The notes under the pieces: model-generated
Seen by the model: only the letters and a program-made list of their open reading frames with translations
Told to the model about the DNA's origin: nothing
The model's database searches: none
Part shown: positions 25,230 through 37,159 of the stretch, piece after piece
Numbering within the stretch: the first letter of the stretch is position 1
Layout of the letters: the number at the start of each line of letters is the position of its first letter
Translations under genes and position numbers: made by a program
Source: Ailanthus altissimus
Lineage: Eukaryota > Streptophyta > Magnoliopsida > Sapindales > Simaroubaceae
Assembly: GCA_946807835.1 (NCBI GenBank)
Contig: OX327712.1
Location: 10,000,001-10,064,000, forward strand
Length of the DNA: 64,000 nt
Direction of reading: 5' to 3'

Positions 25230-26850
25230 TGTTAAAGGTAGTGTACTTGGTATTTTTTTAGTTGAAGAAAATGATCCTTTGACTTATGGAGAGAAGATGT
25301 TTGAATCGTTTAGGAAAAATGACAAGATACCATAAAATCTGAAATTAACTCTACGCATGATAATTAAGTCTATGACTTAGTTGTGCTTTTTGTAAAAACT
25401 ATTTCTATTAGCAGTAAATCAGTTCACGCAGTGGAAGTGTAGGTCTTATCTGAAGGAATAGTCCTTCATGGCCTGACCGATGTTGAAAGGTTACTCAGAA
25501 ATCTAGGATCAGAAATGAGGAAACCTTTTTCATCAGTAACCATGTCAAAGTCAATTTGGATTTTGTTGGTTATTGTCGTATTTATAATTATGAGGACTGG
25601 CTAATGGATGTAAATAATATGTTTTGGGATGTATATCTCGAGTAAGAGATATGCATAGAACAACTTGATGTTTTTGCATTCAAGCCTAACTTCTAATTTA
25701 ATGTGCAAACTGAGGAAGTCCATTTATGGACTTAAGCAGTTTTTCCAAAGCTAAAATCTTTGTTTATATGATGAAATCAGAAAGTATGGTTTTATCAAGA
25801 ATGAAGAGGAAGCGTATGTATTCAGAAAGGGCAGTGGAATTATGATTATCATTTTAGTTCTCTAAAGTGAAATATATACTCAACATTGAAAACGATGTTG
25901 GTATATAACAAGTAAATCAGATAAGTATTATCTATGTAATGAACTTCTTTATAAAATATTTAAGATAGACTTCATGTATACTAAGTATAAAGCTTTATGG
26001 AGATATAGCTAGGAAGCCTACATGACTCTCTCAATCTTCATACATAGACTAAGTCCATGAAAAGGTACAACTTTATTGACTGTGAGACAGTTAAAATTCC
26101 TTTTAGACATGACATTCATCTTTCTTAGAGGAAGTGTCCTCAGGAAGAAGATGAGAGAGTTAGAGTGTCTAACGTCTCAGATACATAAGCTAGAAATAGC
26201 TTAATGCATACCATCTAATGTACGAAATCTGGATTTAGATGGTTATAAGTGTTACAAGCTGGTATCTATTTAATCCAGATCACGACCATTAAATTGTTAG
26301 GTAACATATCTAAAATACTTGAGAAGTATAGATGATAAGTTTATATAATATGGAGAAACTATTCTTACAAATGAAGGGACACATATATTCAAACTTTCGT
26401 CTGATTTAGATGGTAAAAAGTCTACATCTAGTTATGTGTTTCTCTTTATCAGTACCAGGGCTAGTTAAATGTGTGTAAGTAAATGTCCATAGCTAATTCT
26501 GCCTTGGAGGTAGAATGTGTTGTGGCTTGAGAAGCCAGCAAAGAACGTACTATGGATATTCAAGTTAATTGCAGAGCTTTGAATAGTTCTAAGCTCAGTG
26601 AATCCTATCCCACTATATTGCAAAATAACGGTAATTGCTCAAGCCAAGAAGTCATAAGGCACACTAGTATTCTGATTATGTGAACTCTGAATATCATATA
26701 ATTAGAAAGTTCTTGACTACAAGAGTTGTAATAAAATCTAGGAATCAATCCCTGAATAATATAGCGAACCCACTCAGCCTAAACTCCTATAATGTTTGAG
26801 AAACACGTGGAGTGTATTGGTATGAAATACCAGTACGTATAGCACTAAAG
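25230..26850 (+). pseudogene. Copia RT-RNase H remnant
   Basis: DPLTYGEKMF near 25275 marks the start of the copia reverse transcriptase. CKLRKSIYGLKQ at 25704-25739 is the conserved KL..SIYGLKQ block. EEAYVFRKGSG follows near 25810, and SSDLDGKKSTSSYVFLFIS near 26400 matches the RNase H region. Numerous stops and frameshifts leave no function. One copy of the fingers segment that is triplicated in the younger element is present here. Confidence 0.85.
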
Positions 26851-26862
26851 CAAGTGGGAGTT

Positions 26863-29212
26863 TGTTGGAGCTGGTGTTCACGTGCCATTCCAATATTGTA
26901 TGAATATTAATTGTTAATATTTATACAATAAACATTTCGAATAAAATTTGTTAATATTATATTTATATGGTATAATGCTTGTAATATTACAGACACTGTT
27001 TGATCTGAAAGAATTCAGATCTGGTCTAAAGGAGTTTAGATCAGAACTAATAGTTAGCAAAGCTGGGAGTTATAAATGCTAAGAGTTAGTACTGTTAAGA
27101 GTTATCAGTTTATAAAAGTCAGCGAGGTCTAAATAGTTAGAACCTTATCTATAATGAGACAAAGACCTGAGAGTATACTTGTAATAATATAGTTGCAAAG
27201 AGTTACAATAGGAGTTAAGAAATGTCATTATGTAAGTATGTCTAAAATATAATGTTTCTAATTTATAATCATCAATGCGGGTCTATCGATGAATTCACAT
27301 TATATAGATTAGTGTATGTCTATATCTGACTAATTCATATGATTCTTTTTAGCTGACCACGAGCTTAGAGCTTGTATAGGCATGCGGGTATCCAGTTAGG
27401 ACTGGATACTGAATAGACTTACGAGGACCCTAATAGATATCCTATGAAGCCGTCAAAGGAATGTCCTCTCGAGTTGAGTAGTATTCGTGGTCCTTTGACC
27501 TGAGCGCTACGGTGGTCTTGTGAGTGATCCATCATGCTTTGGTTTCACATATATCAGAGACCTTTCATAGTCTGACCACTATGTGTCACTGGGTATGGTC
27601 CGATGCTCATGAAGTCCAGTGTGCGTAGATACGGGATCCATCAGCTTACGTAGGTAAGTTATATATCCAATACTCCGAGATTATATTTTATGAAGTCTTG
27701 TGACCATAAGCATAAACCTGGGAAAAGAGTTTTCCATAGGGTTAAATAATATAGCAAAAATGTTTGCGTATATTGTTTATTATGATATGAATCTGGAGAT
27801 AAGATTAAGGATGTGCTTACGGGGATTTGACGGTGCTGATCTATATCCCCGCACATCCAGTGTATAAATGATGGAAGGATTATACGTATACGTTATGACC
27901 TTAACTTGTATGGTCTAACACGCTGATTTGTAATATTCATAACGTGTGTGGGGGGCATCGATTGCGAATTCATAGAATAGTTTCATTTAACAAATCAGGT
28001 GTAGACCTAGAGAGTCTCAATAAGAAATGTACTCTTTGAACACTTGGGTAGTTTACCGTATTGAATGGTTTAATACAGTATAATTTTGTAAATTACTAAG
28101 GTTAAGTTAACTAAAGTATATGGTTAAAATGGTAGAACCCACTTTAGGTTAACTTGGTAACCTAGTAAGGATATAAATATAATTTTACTTTATGATTATT
28201 TAATTGTTAAATAATTAAAATAAATATTAATTTATTTAATTGTTAAATAAATGATTTAACTTAACTATGGTTAAAGGTTAACCATATGGTTAAGTTAAAT
28301 TAACCTTACTTAATGGTTAAGTAAAGGTTAACCTAACTATAGTTAAGTTAGTTAACTATGGTTAGAATATTTAAATATTTATTTAACTTAAGGGTTAAGT
28401 TAAACTAACCTAACTAAAGTTAAATATTAACTAAGGTTAGGTTAAGTTAAATTAAATGCAAATAAAATTCAAATTAGTTTGAAATTTATGCATTAGTATA
28501 TAAAGAGAAATAAAATTTAAAATTCAAAAGTTTTAGGTTTTTAGATTTTGCAATTATGGCAACCATTTCAATTTGAGAAATTGAAATTCTTTATTTTGTG
28601 TTTTAAGTATTAGAATAACAAAATAAATAAATAAATAGTTACTAAATGTAATAACTAAAAAATAGATTTGTTTTAATTGTTCAAGAGTTGAACAAAAGAT
28701 AAAACAAATGTTAATTATTTTTGGTTGGCTAGAAAATTAAGATAGAAATAGAGAATAAAAACTGAAATGTTTTAAGAGTTGAAATCATTTCTATTCATCA
28801 TCTTCTTCAATTAATTTAGCCATTAAAATATGAATTAAATTTATTTTTATTCAAGAGTTGAATAAAAGGAAAACAAATTTAACTAAGTTAAAGAGTTTAA
28901 CTTTAAATCAAATTTAAGAGTTAAACTAAATACTGGATTAATATACTGCTATTTTAGACAATCAAACCCACCCTTGTTGATTGCTAGGATTGATCAAAAT
29001 TTCATTTCATGGTGGACTTCAAGCAAATTAATTTAAAGACTTCATGGGTTAAATTTCTCAATCTCATTTTTCATTTGATAAATATGTATTACACATGTTC
29101 ATTGTATTAATTTTAATCTTCCGCTGTGTACATATATGTATGATATATGTATATTTTTTGTATGATGAACACATCCCAAATGCAAACACCTTAGAATAAT
29201 AAACACCTAACA
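26863..29212 (+). repeat. 3' LTR of truncated copia element
   Basis: It starts TGTTGGAGCTGG and ends ACACCTAACA, 2350 bp, and aligns over its length with the LTRs at 32805-35013 and 40046-42252, though clearly diverged. It contains the GGTTAA/TTAACC-rich palindromic block at about 28110-28450. GATTG follows as possible target sequence; no partner is available because the 5' end is lost. Confidence 0.85.
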
Positions 29213-30440
29213 GATTGATCTTCTAAATTAATGCTAAATACTATAGTGCTAATAACCTAATTTTATCTAGGCTAATTTTAATTCTAAATTGATTAAAAAA
29301 ATTAAAGATATTTAAACTAACAATTTAAGGAGGTGAGAAGTCGATGGTAAAAGGTCCTAGAATCTTGATTTCACTTTACCTTTCCTGTGTTCTTTATGTG
29401 TTTAGTGATTAACAACTACTCTTATGAATTCATTAATCAAAGGTTTAAGACTAATCCCATTACCTCTCATGTGCATCAAATGAGATCCTATGTATACATA
29501 TTCAAGTTAATATCCCTATCTAACTTGTCTATCTATACATGCATTACACAATTCTTAAATTGTTTACCCAAGTTTTTATTAGTCTTCCAACTCAATAAAA
29601 GCTAAGGTCATGCTTTTTCAAGTCCAACAAATTGACTAATCTTTCCTAAGTATATAACCCGCAAGTCTAAATTATCTAGTCAGTTTTTCAATCAAACTAG
29701 AAGCATTAAATACAGAAAAGCACAAATGAATAATACAAAAAATAATCATTAATCAACTAAAAATATTCAAACATACTATATGATAGAGCTATATCAAGAT
29801 CTAGAGCAAGAAATTTAATCAACTATAGTTAAGCACGAAATAAATCACAATAATCCAAAAATTTATAAGAGTAACCATGCTTAAAGCAACAAATATAAAT
29901 ATAAACTCTAAATTAAAGTAAATAAGAAAAAGAACACTAGTTTGAGATATTTCTTTGGACTTTCAATATTCAAGAGTCTTTAAGAATCCAAGCTCTAAGT
30001 TGCTTTCTCTCACTAAAAATCTCTTGTTTCTTTCTCTAGTTTCGTGTTTTTTCCATTTTGACAAGCAAGGCTTTTAATCTTCTTTATATAAGCTCCAAAA
30101 AATAGGCTTTAAAATTAGAGCACAAAGTTCAAAAACTATTTACTACATTATCTCAATAGAATTAATAAGAAGTTAAAAGTAGTTTATTTGTTATATAGGA
30201 TTAAAGTCTCAATCTCATGACTTTTAATAAGAGAAGATAAAGCAATTAACAGGAATATCAATAATACTAGGCAATCTAACATTATTTAAATTATTGTTTT
30301 ATTTATTATTTACTTTAAAATTTATTTATTATTCACATTATTGAAGGATATTGTTATATTATTCTAACTTGTTAGTTTAATTCCTTTTTATCATAAAATA
30401 GATTAATTTTATATTGTTAAAATGTGTGAATATAAATTAA
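29213..30440. other. AT-rich DNA, probably old transposon
   Basis: No gene supported. The open stretch at 29387-29605 has no recognisable features. Confidence 0.35.
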
Positions 30441-30469
30441 TATTTAATATTAATAAATAGAAATAAGGA

Positions 30470-30650
30470 ATAAAGTGGGGATGAAAAAGTCATTCCCTGC
30501 ATGGGGATTCCCCATCCCTACCCTGTTAAATTTTTATGGGAATGAGATGGGGACATGGCTTAAAATAAAAAATGGTGTGTGGTATAGGAAAGGCCTCCCT
30601 CCCCCGCCTCGCCCTATTATCATCCCTAAGGATGGGGACGAGGAGATGTA
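30470..30650. repeat. GGGGAT/ATCCCC-rich dispersed-repeat-like segment
   Basis: A GC-rich patch in AT-rich DNA with repeated and inverted GGGGAT and ATCCCC/TCCCC words (for example ATGGGGATTCCCCATCCC). Similar patches recur in plant repeats; I cannot assign a family. Confidence 0.4.
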
Positions 30651-30659
30651 TTCACGCTA

Positions 30660-31760
30660 TACGGAGGTGGAGTGTTCATAGTAGGAGGTGGCAGACTATC
30701 ACGAGAATGGTTCAAAGATTCAATTAATACTTACCCTAAGAAGTCTTCTAAACCTTATTTAGCCTTTTCGTAGTACTAGGGGAACTCTTCGAGAACTTGC
30801 TCTACAGAACCTTTGCTTGACCATTTGCCCAAGCGAAGTAAGTTTATTAGAATACGTTGCTTCTTCAACTCTCCAAGACTCAGGGTAACATTAGAATGAG
30901 GACGTTTCTTCTCTCCTCTAATTGATATGAAGGGAAAATAATAACAATCATTCACTAAGATAAAGAAAAACTATTCAAAAGCTATAAGAACAAGCACTTC
31001 CTTCACTTAAAGAGCTAGAAGACACTAATGGGCTAGAAAATTTCTTGATCAACCCAAAAAAAACCAAGTTGTCTTAAGAGAGCAACTTTCTATAAGGACC
31101 ATTATAAGCATGAGTTACCTTGACCTGGTTCTTCTATTTATTGGAAAAATGAGGCTTTTAAAGACTAAAATACATCTGAAAAAAGAAACAAAAATCATCA
31201 ATGGGCAAAATGAAAGAAGTGGCAACTCTACTATCAAATAAAAGAGAACAAATGAATAACCTCTCTTAGAAAATATATGAGGACACGATTGAGGACTATA
31301 TCAGTCCTCATAAATCTACTCTCATTCTCCTCCAATAAAAAATTAGAAGTGTTTCCACTTAGAATTGTTCGAAGGTAAGTCTTTTATAGGGAGATGCCTT
31401 TCTCCCTATCATAGACAGTGAGGTAACAAAAAGCCTTATATTGACCAGTACTCGTCCTAATCTGATATAATCTATAAAGCTCAGGAAATTAGGGACCCTT
31501 AAGATTATTGTTACTTTATATAACATAAAGGCCGACCAATACCCTCTAAGAATTCAAATTTAATTGGCATAAAGCCAAATTTAAATAAGACAAAATTTTT
31601 ACAAAATAAGTATAAAGGGACAACTTTAATCATAACTTGAAAATTCATAAATTTAGAGCCATTTATCCTTTTGGTGACGCACTTGCATATTTATTATTTT
31701 AAGGAACTTCAAAGTAATAGAATTAGAAATATCAAATCTTCTCTGTGAGTATCTTTACTA
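30660..31760. other. Transposon-like DNA without a clear domain
   Basis: Short coding-like stretches occur (for example SREWFKDSI near 30697) which could be worn gag of a gypsy element, but the match is weak. No gene is supported. Confidence 0.3.
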
Positions 31761-31769
31761 CTCCGAGCC

Positions 31770-32045
31770 ATTTTGTCTTCTTCTTATCATCATTCTTCTA
31801 TTTTTTCCTCTTTTTCTCCTCCTCCACTTCTTCTTCTTCTTATTCTTCTCCTCCTCCACCTTCTTCTATTTCTCTTTCTTCTTCTCATCATCCTCCTGCT
31901 TTTTTTTCTTCTTCTTCTCATATTCCTCATTTTTCTTCTTCTGCTTCTTATTCATCATCATCATCTTTTTCTTCTCATTTTTCATCTTCATCTTCTTTTT
32001 ATTTTTCTTTTTTTCTTCTTCTCTTTCTCCTTCTAATTCTTCTTC
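31770..32045. repeat. Polypyrimidine (TCT/TTC)n low-complexity tract
   Basis: About 275 bases almost entirely C and T on the plus strand, with TTCTTC, TCCTCC and TCATCATC runs. The two overlapping open frames across it encode only Ser/Phe or Leu strings and are not genes. Confidence 0.9.
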
Positions 32046-32217
32046 TTTGGTCTATTAAATTAGCCAAACACCCCTTTATGCTTCCTAAGAACCAAAGATG
32101 GTGTCTTATTGTTAGAATTACACTCAGAATTATCGGGATCATCTGCTTTCACAACATCCCTCCTTAAGTAAGGCTCTCCACTTGCAACTCGAGTTCATAA
32201 ACCTCTCGAACACTCAT

Positions 32218-32804
32218 TGTTGAGATTTATGCTTACGTGCCATACCATTATGTATAAATATATAATGATAATATTTATACAATTATCATTTCTAATAAAA
32301 TCGTTAATATTATTTATTATTAAATGGTAAGATACTTGTAACGTTTTAGACGTATAATCTGAAGGAGTTCAGATTTGGTCTAAATGAGTTTAGATCAGTG
32401 CTAAGAGTTAGCAACGCTAATAGTTAAAAGTACTAAGAGTTAGTGGTGCTAATAGTTAACAGGTTATCAAGTTAATGAAATCTAAAGAGTTAGAGCCTTA
32501 TTCGAAATGGAACAATGTCTTGAGAATATATTAGTAATGATATAGATGCAAAGAGTTGCAGATGGTGCTATGAAATGTCATTATACTACTATGTTTTCAA
32601 ACACTATATTCCTGATCTAATTTCATCGATGCGGGTTTATCGGTGGAACCCTTTAATATAGATTAGTGTATATCTATATCTGGATGGTCCATATGATTAG
32701 TTTTAGCAAACCATGAGCTTAGTGGAAGCTCGCATATAGATGTAGGTATTTAGTAAAGATTGGATATTAAACAGACTCACGAGGACCTTTAATAGACATC
32801 TTAT
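32218..32804 (+). repeat. Solo LTR, part 1 (interrupted copia LTR)
   Basis: It starts TGTTGAGATTT and is preceded by CTCAT (32213-32217). It aligns with the first 590 bp of the copia LTRs at 26863 and 32805 but is more diverged. It is cut at 32804 by the younger element and continues at 42258. Confidence 0.85.
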
Positions 32805-35013
32805 TGTTGGAGCTGGTGCTCACATGCCATTCCAATATTGTATGAATATTAATTGTTAATATTTATACAATAAACATTTCGAATAAGGATTGTTAATATC
32901 ATATTAATATGGTAGAATGCTTGTAACATTACAGACATTGTTTGATCTGAAAGAGTTCAGATCTGATCTAAAGGAGTTTAGATCAGAACTAATAGTTATC
33001 AATGCTGAGAGTTATAAATGCTAATAGTTAGCACTGTTAATAGTTATCAGTTTATAAGAGTCAGCGATGTCTAAAGAGTTAGAACTTTGTCTATAATGGG
33101 ACAAAGACCTGAGAGTATACTTGTAATGATATAGTTGCAAAGAGTTGCAATAGAAGCTAAGAAATATCATTATGTAAGTATGTCTCAAATATAATGTTCC
33201 TGATCTATGATCATCAATGCAGGTCTATCGGTGAATTCACAATATATAGATTAGTGTATGTCTATATCTGACTAGTTCAGATGGTTGTTCTTAGCTGACC
33301 ATGAGCTTAGAGCTTGTATAGACATGCGGGTATCCAGTCAGGACTGAATACTGAACAGACTTATGAGGACCCCAATAGATATCCTATGAAACCGTCAAAG
33401 GAAGGTCATCTCGAGTTGAGTAGTAATCGTGGTCCTTTGACCTGAGCGCCACGGTGGTCTTGTGAGTGATCCATCATGCTTTGGTTCCACATATGTCAGA
33501 GACCTTTCATGGTCTGACCGCTATGTGTCGCTGGGTATGGTCCGATGCTCATGGAGTCCGGTGTGCGTAGATACGGGATCCATCAGCTTACGTAGGTAAG
33601 TTGTATATCCGATGCTCCGAGATTGTATTTCATAAAGTCTTGTGGCCACAAGCATAAACCCGGGAAAAGAGTTTCCCACAGGGTTAAACAATATAGCAAA
33701 AATGTTTGCGTATATTGTTTATCGAGATACGAATCTGGAGATAAGAATATTGGATGAGCAAATGGGGATTTGATAGTGCTGATCTATATCCCCGCACATC
33801 CAGGGTATAAATGATGGAAGGATTATACGTATACGTTATGACCTCAACTTGTATAGTCTGACACGCTGATTTGTAATATTCGTAACGTGTGCGTGGGATA
33901 TCGATTATGGATTAATGGAATAGTTCCATTTGACAAATCGGGTGTAGACCTAGAGAGTCCCAATATGAAATGCACTCTTTGAGCACTTGGGCAGTGAACC
34001 GTATTGAATTGTTCAATACAGTATAATTCAGCAATTACTAAGGTTACGTTAACTAAAGTATATGGTTAAATGGTGGGACCCACTTTAGGTTAACTTGGTA
34101 ACCGAGTAAGGATATAATAGTAATTTCACTTTATGATTATTTAATTGTTAAATAATTAAAATAAATATTTATTTGTTTAATTGTTAAATAAATGATTTAA
34201 CTTAACTAGGGTTAAAGGTTAACCATATGGTTAAGTTAGTTAACTTTACTTAATGGTTAAGTAAAGGTTAACCTAACCATGGTTAAGTTAGTTAACTATG
34301 GTTAAATTAATTAAATATTTATTAACTTAAAGGTTAAGTTAAAGTAATCTAACTATGGTTAAATGTTAACTAAGGTTAGGTTAAGCTAAATGAAATGCAA
34401 ATGAAATTCAAATTAGTTTGGAATTTATGCATTAGTATATAAAGTGAAATGAAATTGAAAATCATTAAGAATTAATTTTTGAAATTGGTTTTAGATTTTA
34501 GGTTTTGCATTTTGGGAGCCAATTCAATTTGAGAAATTGAAATTGTTTGTTTTGTGTTTTAAGTGTTAGAACAACAAAACAAACTAGATAAATGGTTACT
34601 AAATGTAATAACTAAAAACAAGATTTGTTTTATTTATTCAAGAGTTGAATAAAAGGAAAAACAAATTTGATTAAGTTAAATTGTTTAACTTTGAAAAATA
34701 TTTAAGAGTTAAACATATATGCTGGATTAAGATGCTATCATTCTAGACAATCAAACCCACCCTTGTTGATTGCTAGAATTGATCAAAGATTCATTTCATG
34801 GTGGACTTCAAAGAAAATTAATCCAAAGGCTTCATTGGTGATATTTCTCAATTTCGAATTTCCGCTTAATCAAATGTTATTTTCTGTGTTCATTATATTT
34901 AATCTTCCGCTGTGCACATGTATGTATGAGATATGTATATTGTTTGTATGATGAACACAACCCACATCCAAGCACCCTAAGTTTTATTTGTACCCAACCC
35001 ACAAAACCCAACA
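32805..35013 (+). repeat. 5' LTR of the recent copia element
   Basis: TGTTGGAGC to ACCCAACA. It contains a palindrome-rich block (about 34040-34400) of GGTTAA/TTAACC words, and a 62-codon open stretch at 34763-34951 that recurs in the 3' LTR but has no coding support. The promoter for the element RNA should lie here. Confidence 0.93.
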
Positions 35014-35015
35014 AT

Positions 35016-35028
35016 TGGTATCAGAGCA
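35016..35028 (+). other. Primer-binding site (methionine tRNA)
   Basis: TGGTATCAGAGCA, two bases after the LTR, is the standard copia primer-binding site complementary to initiator methionine tRNA. Confidence 0.93.
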
Positions 35029-35149
35029 ATTTTGTGTTGTTATGGGTGGTTTTTTAGTGTTAGCTAAGTGTTGGCTAAGTTGTAGGACAAGTTCCGGAGC
35101 TGTTGGGATGCATTTTAAGTGTTAAAAATACAAACCAGTGAAAAACAGC

Positions 35150-35362
35150 ACCTGGAACGCTGCAGCGCTAAGGTCCAGTGCGGCAGCGTTCATATGAACG
35201 CTGGAGTGCTGGGTGTATGACGCCCCAGCGCTGGATAAGCGCAGGGGCGCTGGTGTCTGGCGCCCTAGCGCGGGAAGCACTGCTTCCAGTGCCCCAGCGC
35301 TGAGGCTTGTGAAGCCCTAGCGCGGCAGCGCTACAAGACCAGCGCCGCAGCGTTCTTACACT
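35150..35362 (+). repeat. GC-rich AGCGCT/CAGCGC repeat island in the leader
   Basis: About 210 bases with at least four AGCGCT palindromes and many CAGCGC, GCGCTG and GCCCCAGCGC variants on both strands. This is in strong contrast to the AT-rich surroundings. The words occur in both orientations, so extensive RNA base pairing is expected. No open frame is evident. Confidence 0.85.
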
Positions 35363-35687
35363 AAAACAAAAAACAAAAAGAGTAAAATCTTTTTATTTTA
35401 CGCATGTGGGGGTTTATGAGATGTAATAATAATGGTTATTAGTTTACATGATAAACCAAGAAAATAATATTATTTATTTATTTATTTATTTTTGTAATCA
35501 CAATAGGGGCCCCACTGGTGGGGGTTAGTTGTGCTTGTACAAAAATGAATAATTGATTGAGAATAACCTCTCATATGATGAGAGCATATAATATGAAAGC
35601 CTGTTATTAAAATCTCTCTTAATTAGATTGAAATTTATTATATTATTTGATAATATTTTAAATGGTCCGTCTTGTCAATACGGTGTG

Positions 35688-36032
35688 AGATGGGTCACTA
35701 TGGTTTTTCCCAATATTGCTTTAGCGTGAGGGATTTGGTCGGTGTGACTTGGTCTAATGCCGGTAAAACATGAGATGAATCAAATATATGCGAACATATT
35801 ATCCAATATTGCTTTAGCGTGAGGATAATGTCAGTAACATATATTTGAGCATTGACGAGTTAATCTGAAATACAGTTACCCAATATTGCTTTAGCGTGAG
35901 GGTAATGTGTATTTAGGATCAGCAGTAAGAGTTGTATGAGATACAATTGACAAGAGTTGTCTACCTGTTGGATTTATAAAGGCCAATATTGCTTTAGCGT
36001 GAGGCTGGAGTAAAACCCCAATGGGATCCACT
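35688..36032 (+). repeat. Four-hairpin array with a shared 18-nt loop
   Basis: The 18-nt string AATATTGCTTTAGCGTGA, enclosed by CC and GG, occurs four times (cores 35710-35731, 35803-35824, 35880-35901, 35983-36004). Sequences around it differ between copies but stay complementary. In copy 2 ATTATCC pairs with GGATAAT and, further out, CAAATATATG (35781-35790) pairs with CATATATTTG (35838-35847). In copy 3 GTTACCC pairs with GGGTAAT and AAATAC with GTATTT. Copies 1 and 4 have shorter inner stems and outer GTCAC/GTGAC and TGGAT/ATCCA pairs. Role unknown; it lies in the untranslated leader of the copia RNA. Confidence 0.85.
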
Positions 36033-36206
36033 TCCCGCTGTGTAGTTTAAAATATTATACTATCTTATCCCGTTTGAGAGATTAAATGGATTAAGTAAAG
36101 CAGTGGGAGGGCGTTTTTAGATTAAAAAATGTATAACAGTTATACCCATGATCTAAAGCGTAATTTATTAACAATAAGAAATGTACTGCTACGCATCTCC
36201 TATTTT

Positions 36207-36316
36207 GTCTTATAGAGATAAGATATTTGTCTTATAGAGATAAAATGTTTGTCTTATAGAGATAAAATGTTTGTCTTATAGAGATAAGATACTTGTCTTA
36301 TAGAGATAAGATGAGT
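36207..36316 (+). repeat. Five tandem 22-bp palindromic repeats
   Basis: Five head-to-tail units of exactly 22 bp, each with TCTTATAGAGATAAGA or a one-base variant, so each can fold as TCTTAT / AGAG loop / ATAAGA. Units start at 36207, 36229, 36251, 36273 and 36295. They follow the four-hairpin array. Confidence 0.95.
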
Positions 36317-37140
36317 ACGAGCAATCCGTTACTAATCTTGAACAAATACCAATAACTATAGGGTACTGAATAAATTTTTTAAGTCTTGCTTAAAGATCTA
36401 AGAATAGTTCTAGATTCAGTAATATTTGATATTACTAAACCACAGATAGAGAAAAGTCATAATGGAAAGTGTTTCCACCGTTATAAGGTTTAAAATAGTA
36501 AATGTTACTATTTATCACACCTTGACTAAAGAAAGATTGACCTATCAGATATCTGTTTGACCAAACATTAACATTTCATTAACATTTGATGTTAACTTAG
36601 CAAAGGTATGAGATACCGTTTGTTATTCTCATATCTGTAAGATGTTACATGATTTGAGAAATGCTTGATTACTAAGAAATGAGAAGTTCAGCTTCACATA
36701 GGTAATGGAGATTTCCTATACGTGGTAGCTGTTAAGACTTCAAAGTTACTTCTTATTTATGGTAACATTAATGTTGTATAATTGCTATTTTGAGCCAAAC
36801 AATATTAGGTAAATCATATCACTCCCTGTAGTTGACAGAGAGGGTTATCATAAAAATATTGAAAATAGTTCCTTGTGATAAAGATAATGATTTACTAACT
36901 GAATGTCAGTTAATGAATGGTTGTTATATCTTATATACAACAAGAAATGTCATATGTGTAAAGGTGAACAGAATAAATAGTATTTCAGCAACTTAAATAA
37001 TAATGAATAGTGGTATATATAAGATTAGGTTATGTAGTCGTGAGACGACTATCCTAGCTGGTTAAGGATGGTCAGATATTTGATCTGACTATAGTACATT
37101 AACTAGTTTATGAATTATGAATTCAAGAGAATATGGCCGA
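36317..37140 (+). other. Gag/protease-position interior, unrecognisable
   Basis: By position this should hold gag and protease of the copia element, but stops occur in all frames and I see no conserved motif such as a zinc knuckle. Confidence 0.4.
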
Positions 37141-37159
37141 ATCTTTATGTAGGTGTAAG

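Larger units (their letters stand above)
25230..29212 (+). mobile_element. 5'-truncated Ty1/copia element with 3' LTR
   Basis: A degenerate relative of the complete element at 32805-42252. It keeps only the reverse transcriptase to RNase H part of pol (about 25230-26850), a polypurine tract AAGTGGGAGTT, and a 3' LTR (26863-29212). Its 5' LTR, gag and integrase are missing. The left border abuts gypsy remnants. Confidence 0.85.

Noticed and set aside
28110..28450. Telomere-like repeat (TTAGGG/GGTTTA)
   Set aside because: The words are GGTTAA/TTAACC in both orientations within an LTR, not the plant telomere unit TTTAGGG in one orientation.
31745..32167. Two overlapping long open frames rich in Ser/Phe/Leu
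   Set aside because: They come from the polypyrimidine tract, which lacks stops in these frames; composition is pure low complexity.
34763..34951. Open frame recurring at 42002-42190
   Set aside because: It is repeated only because it lies in both LTRs of the same element; it is not open in the older LTR copy and has no domain.
35688..36032. CRISPR-like spacing of short repeats
   Set aside because: This is plant nuclear DNA inside a retrotransposon; only four repeats with irregular spacing and no cas genes. The paired flanks point to RNA hairpins.
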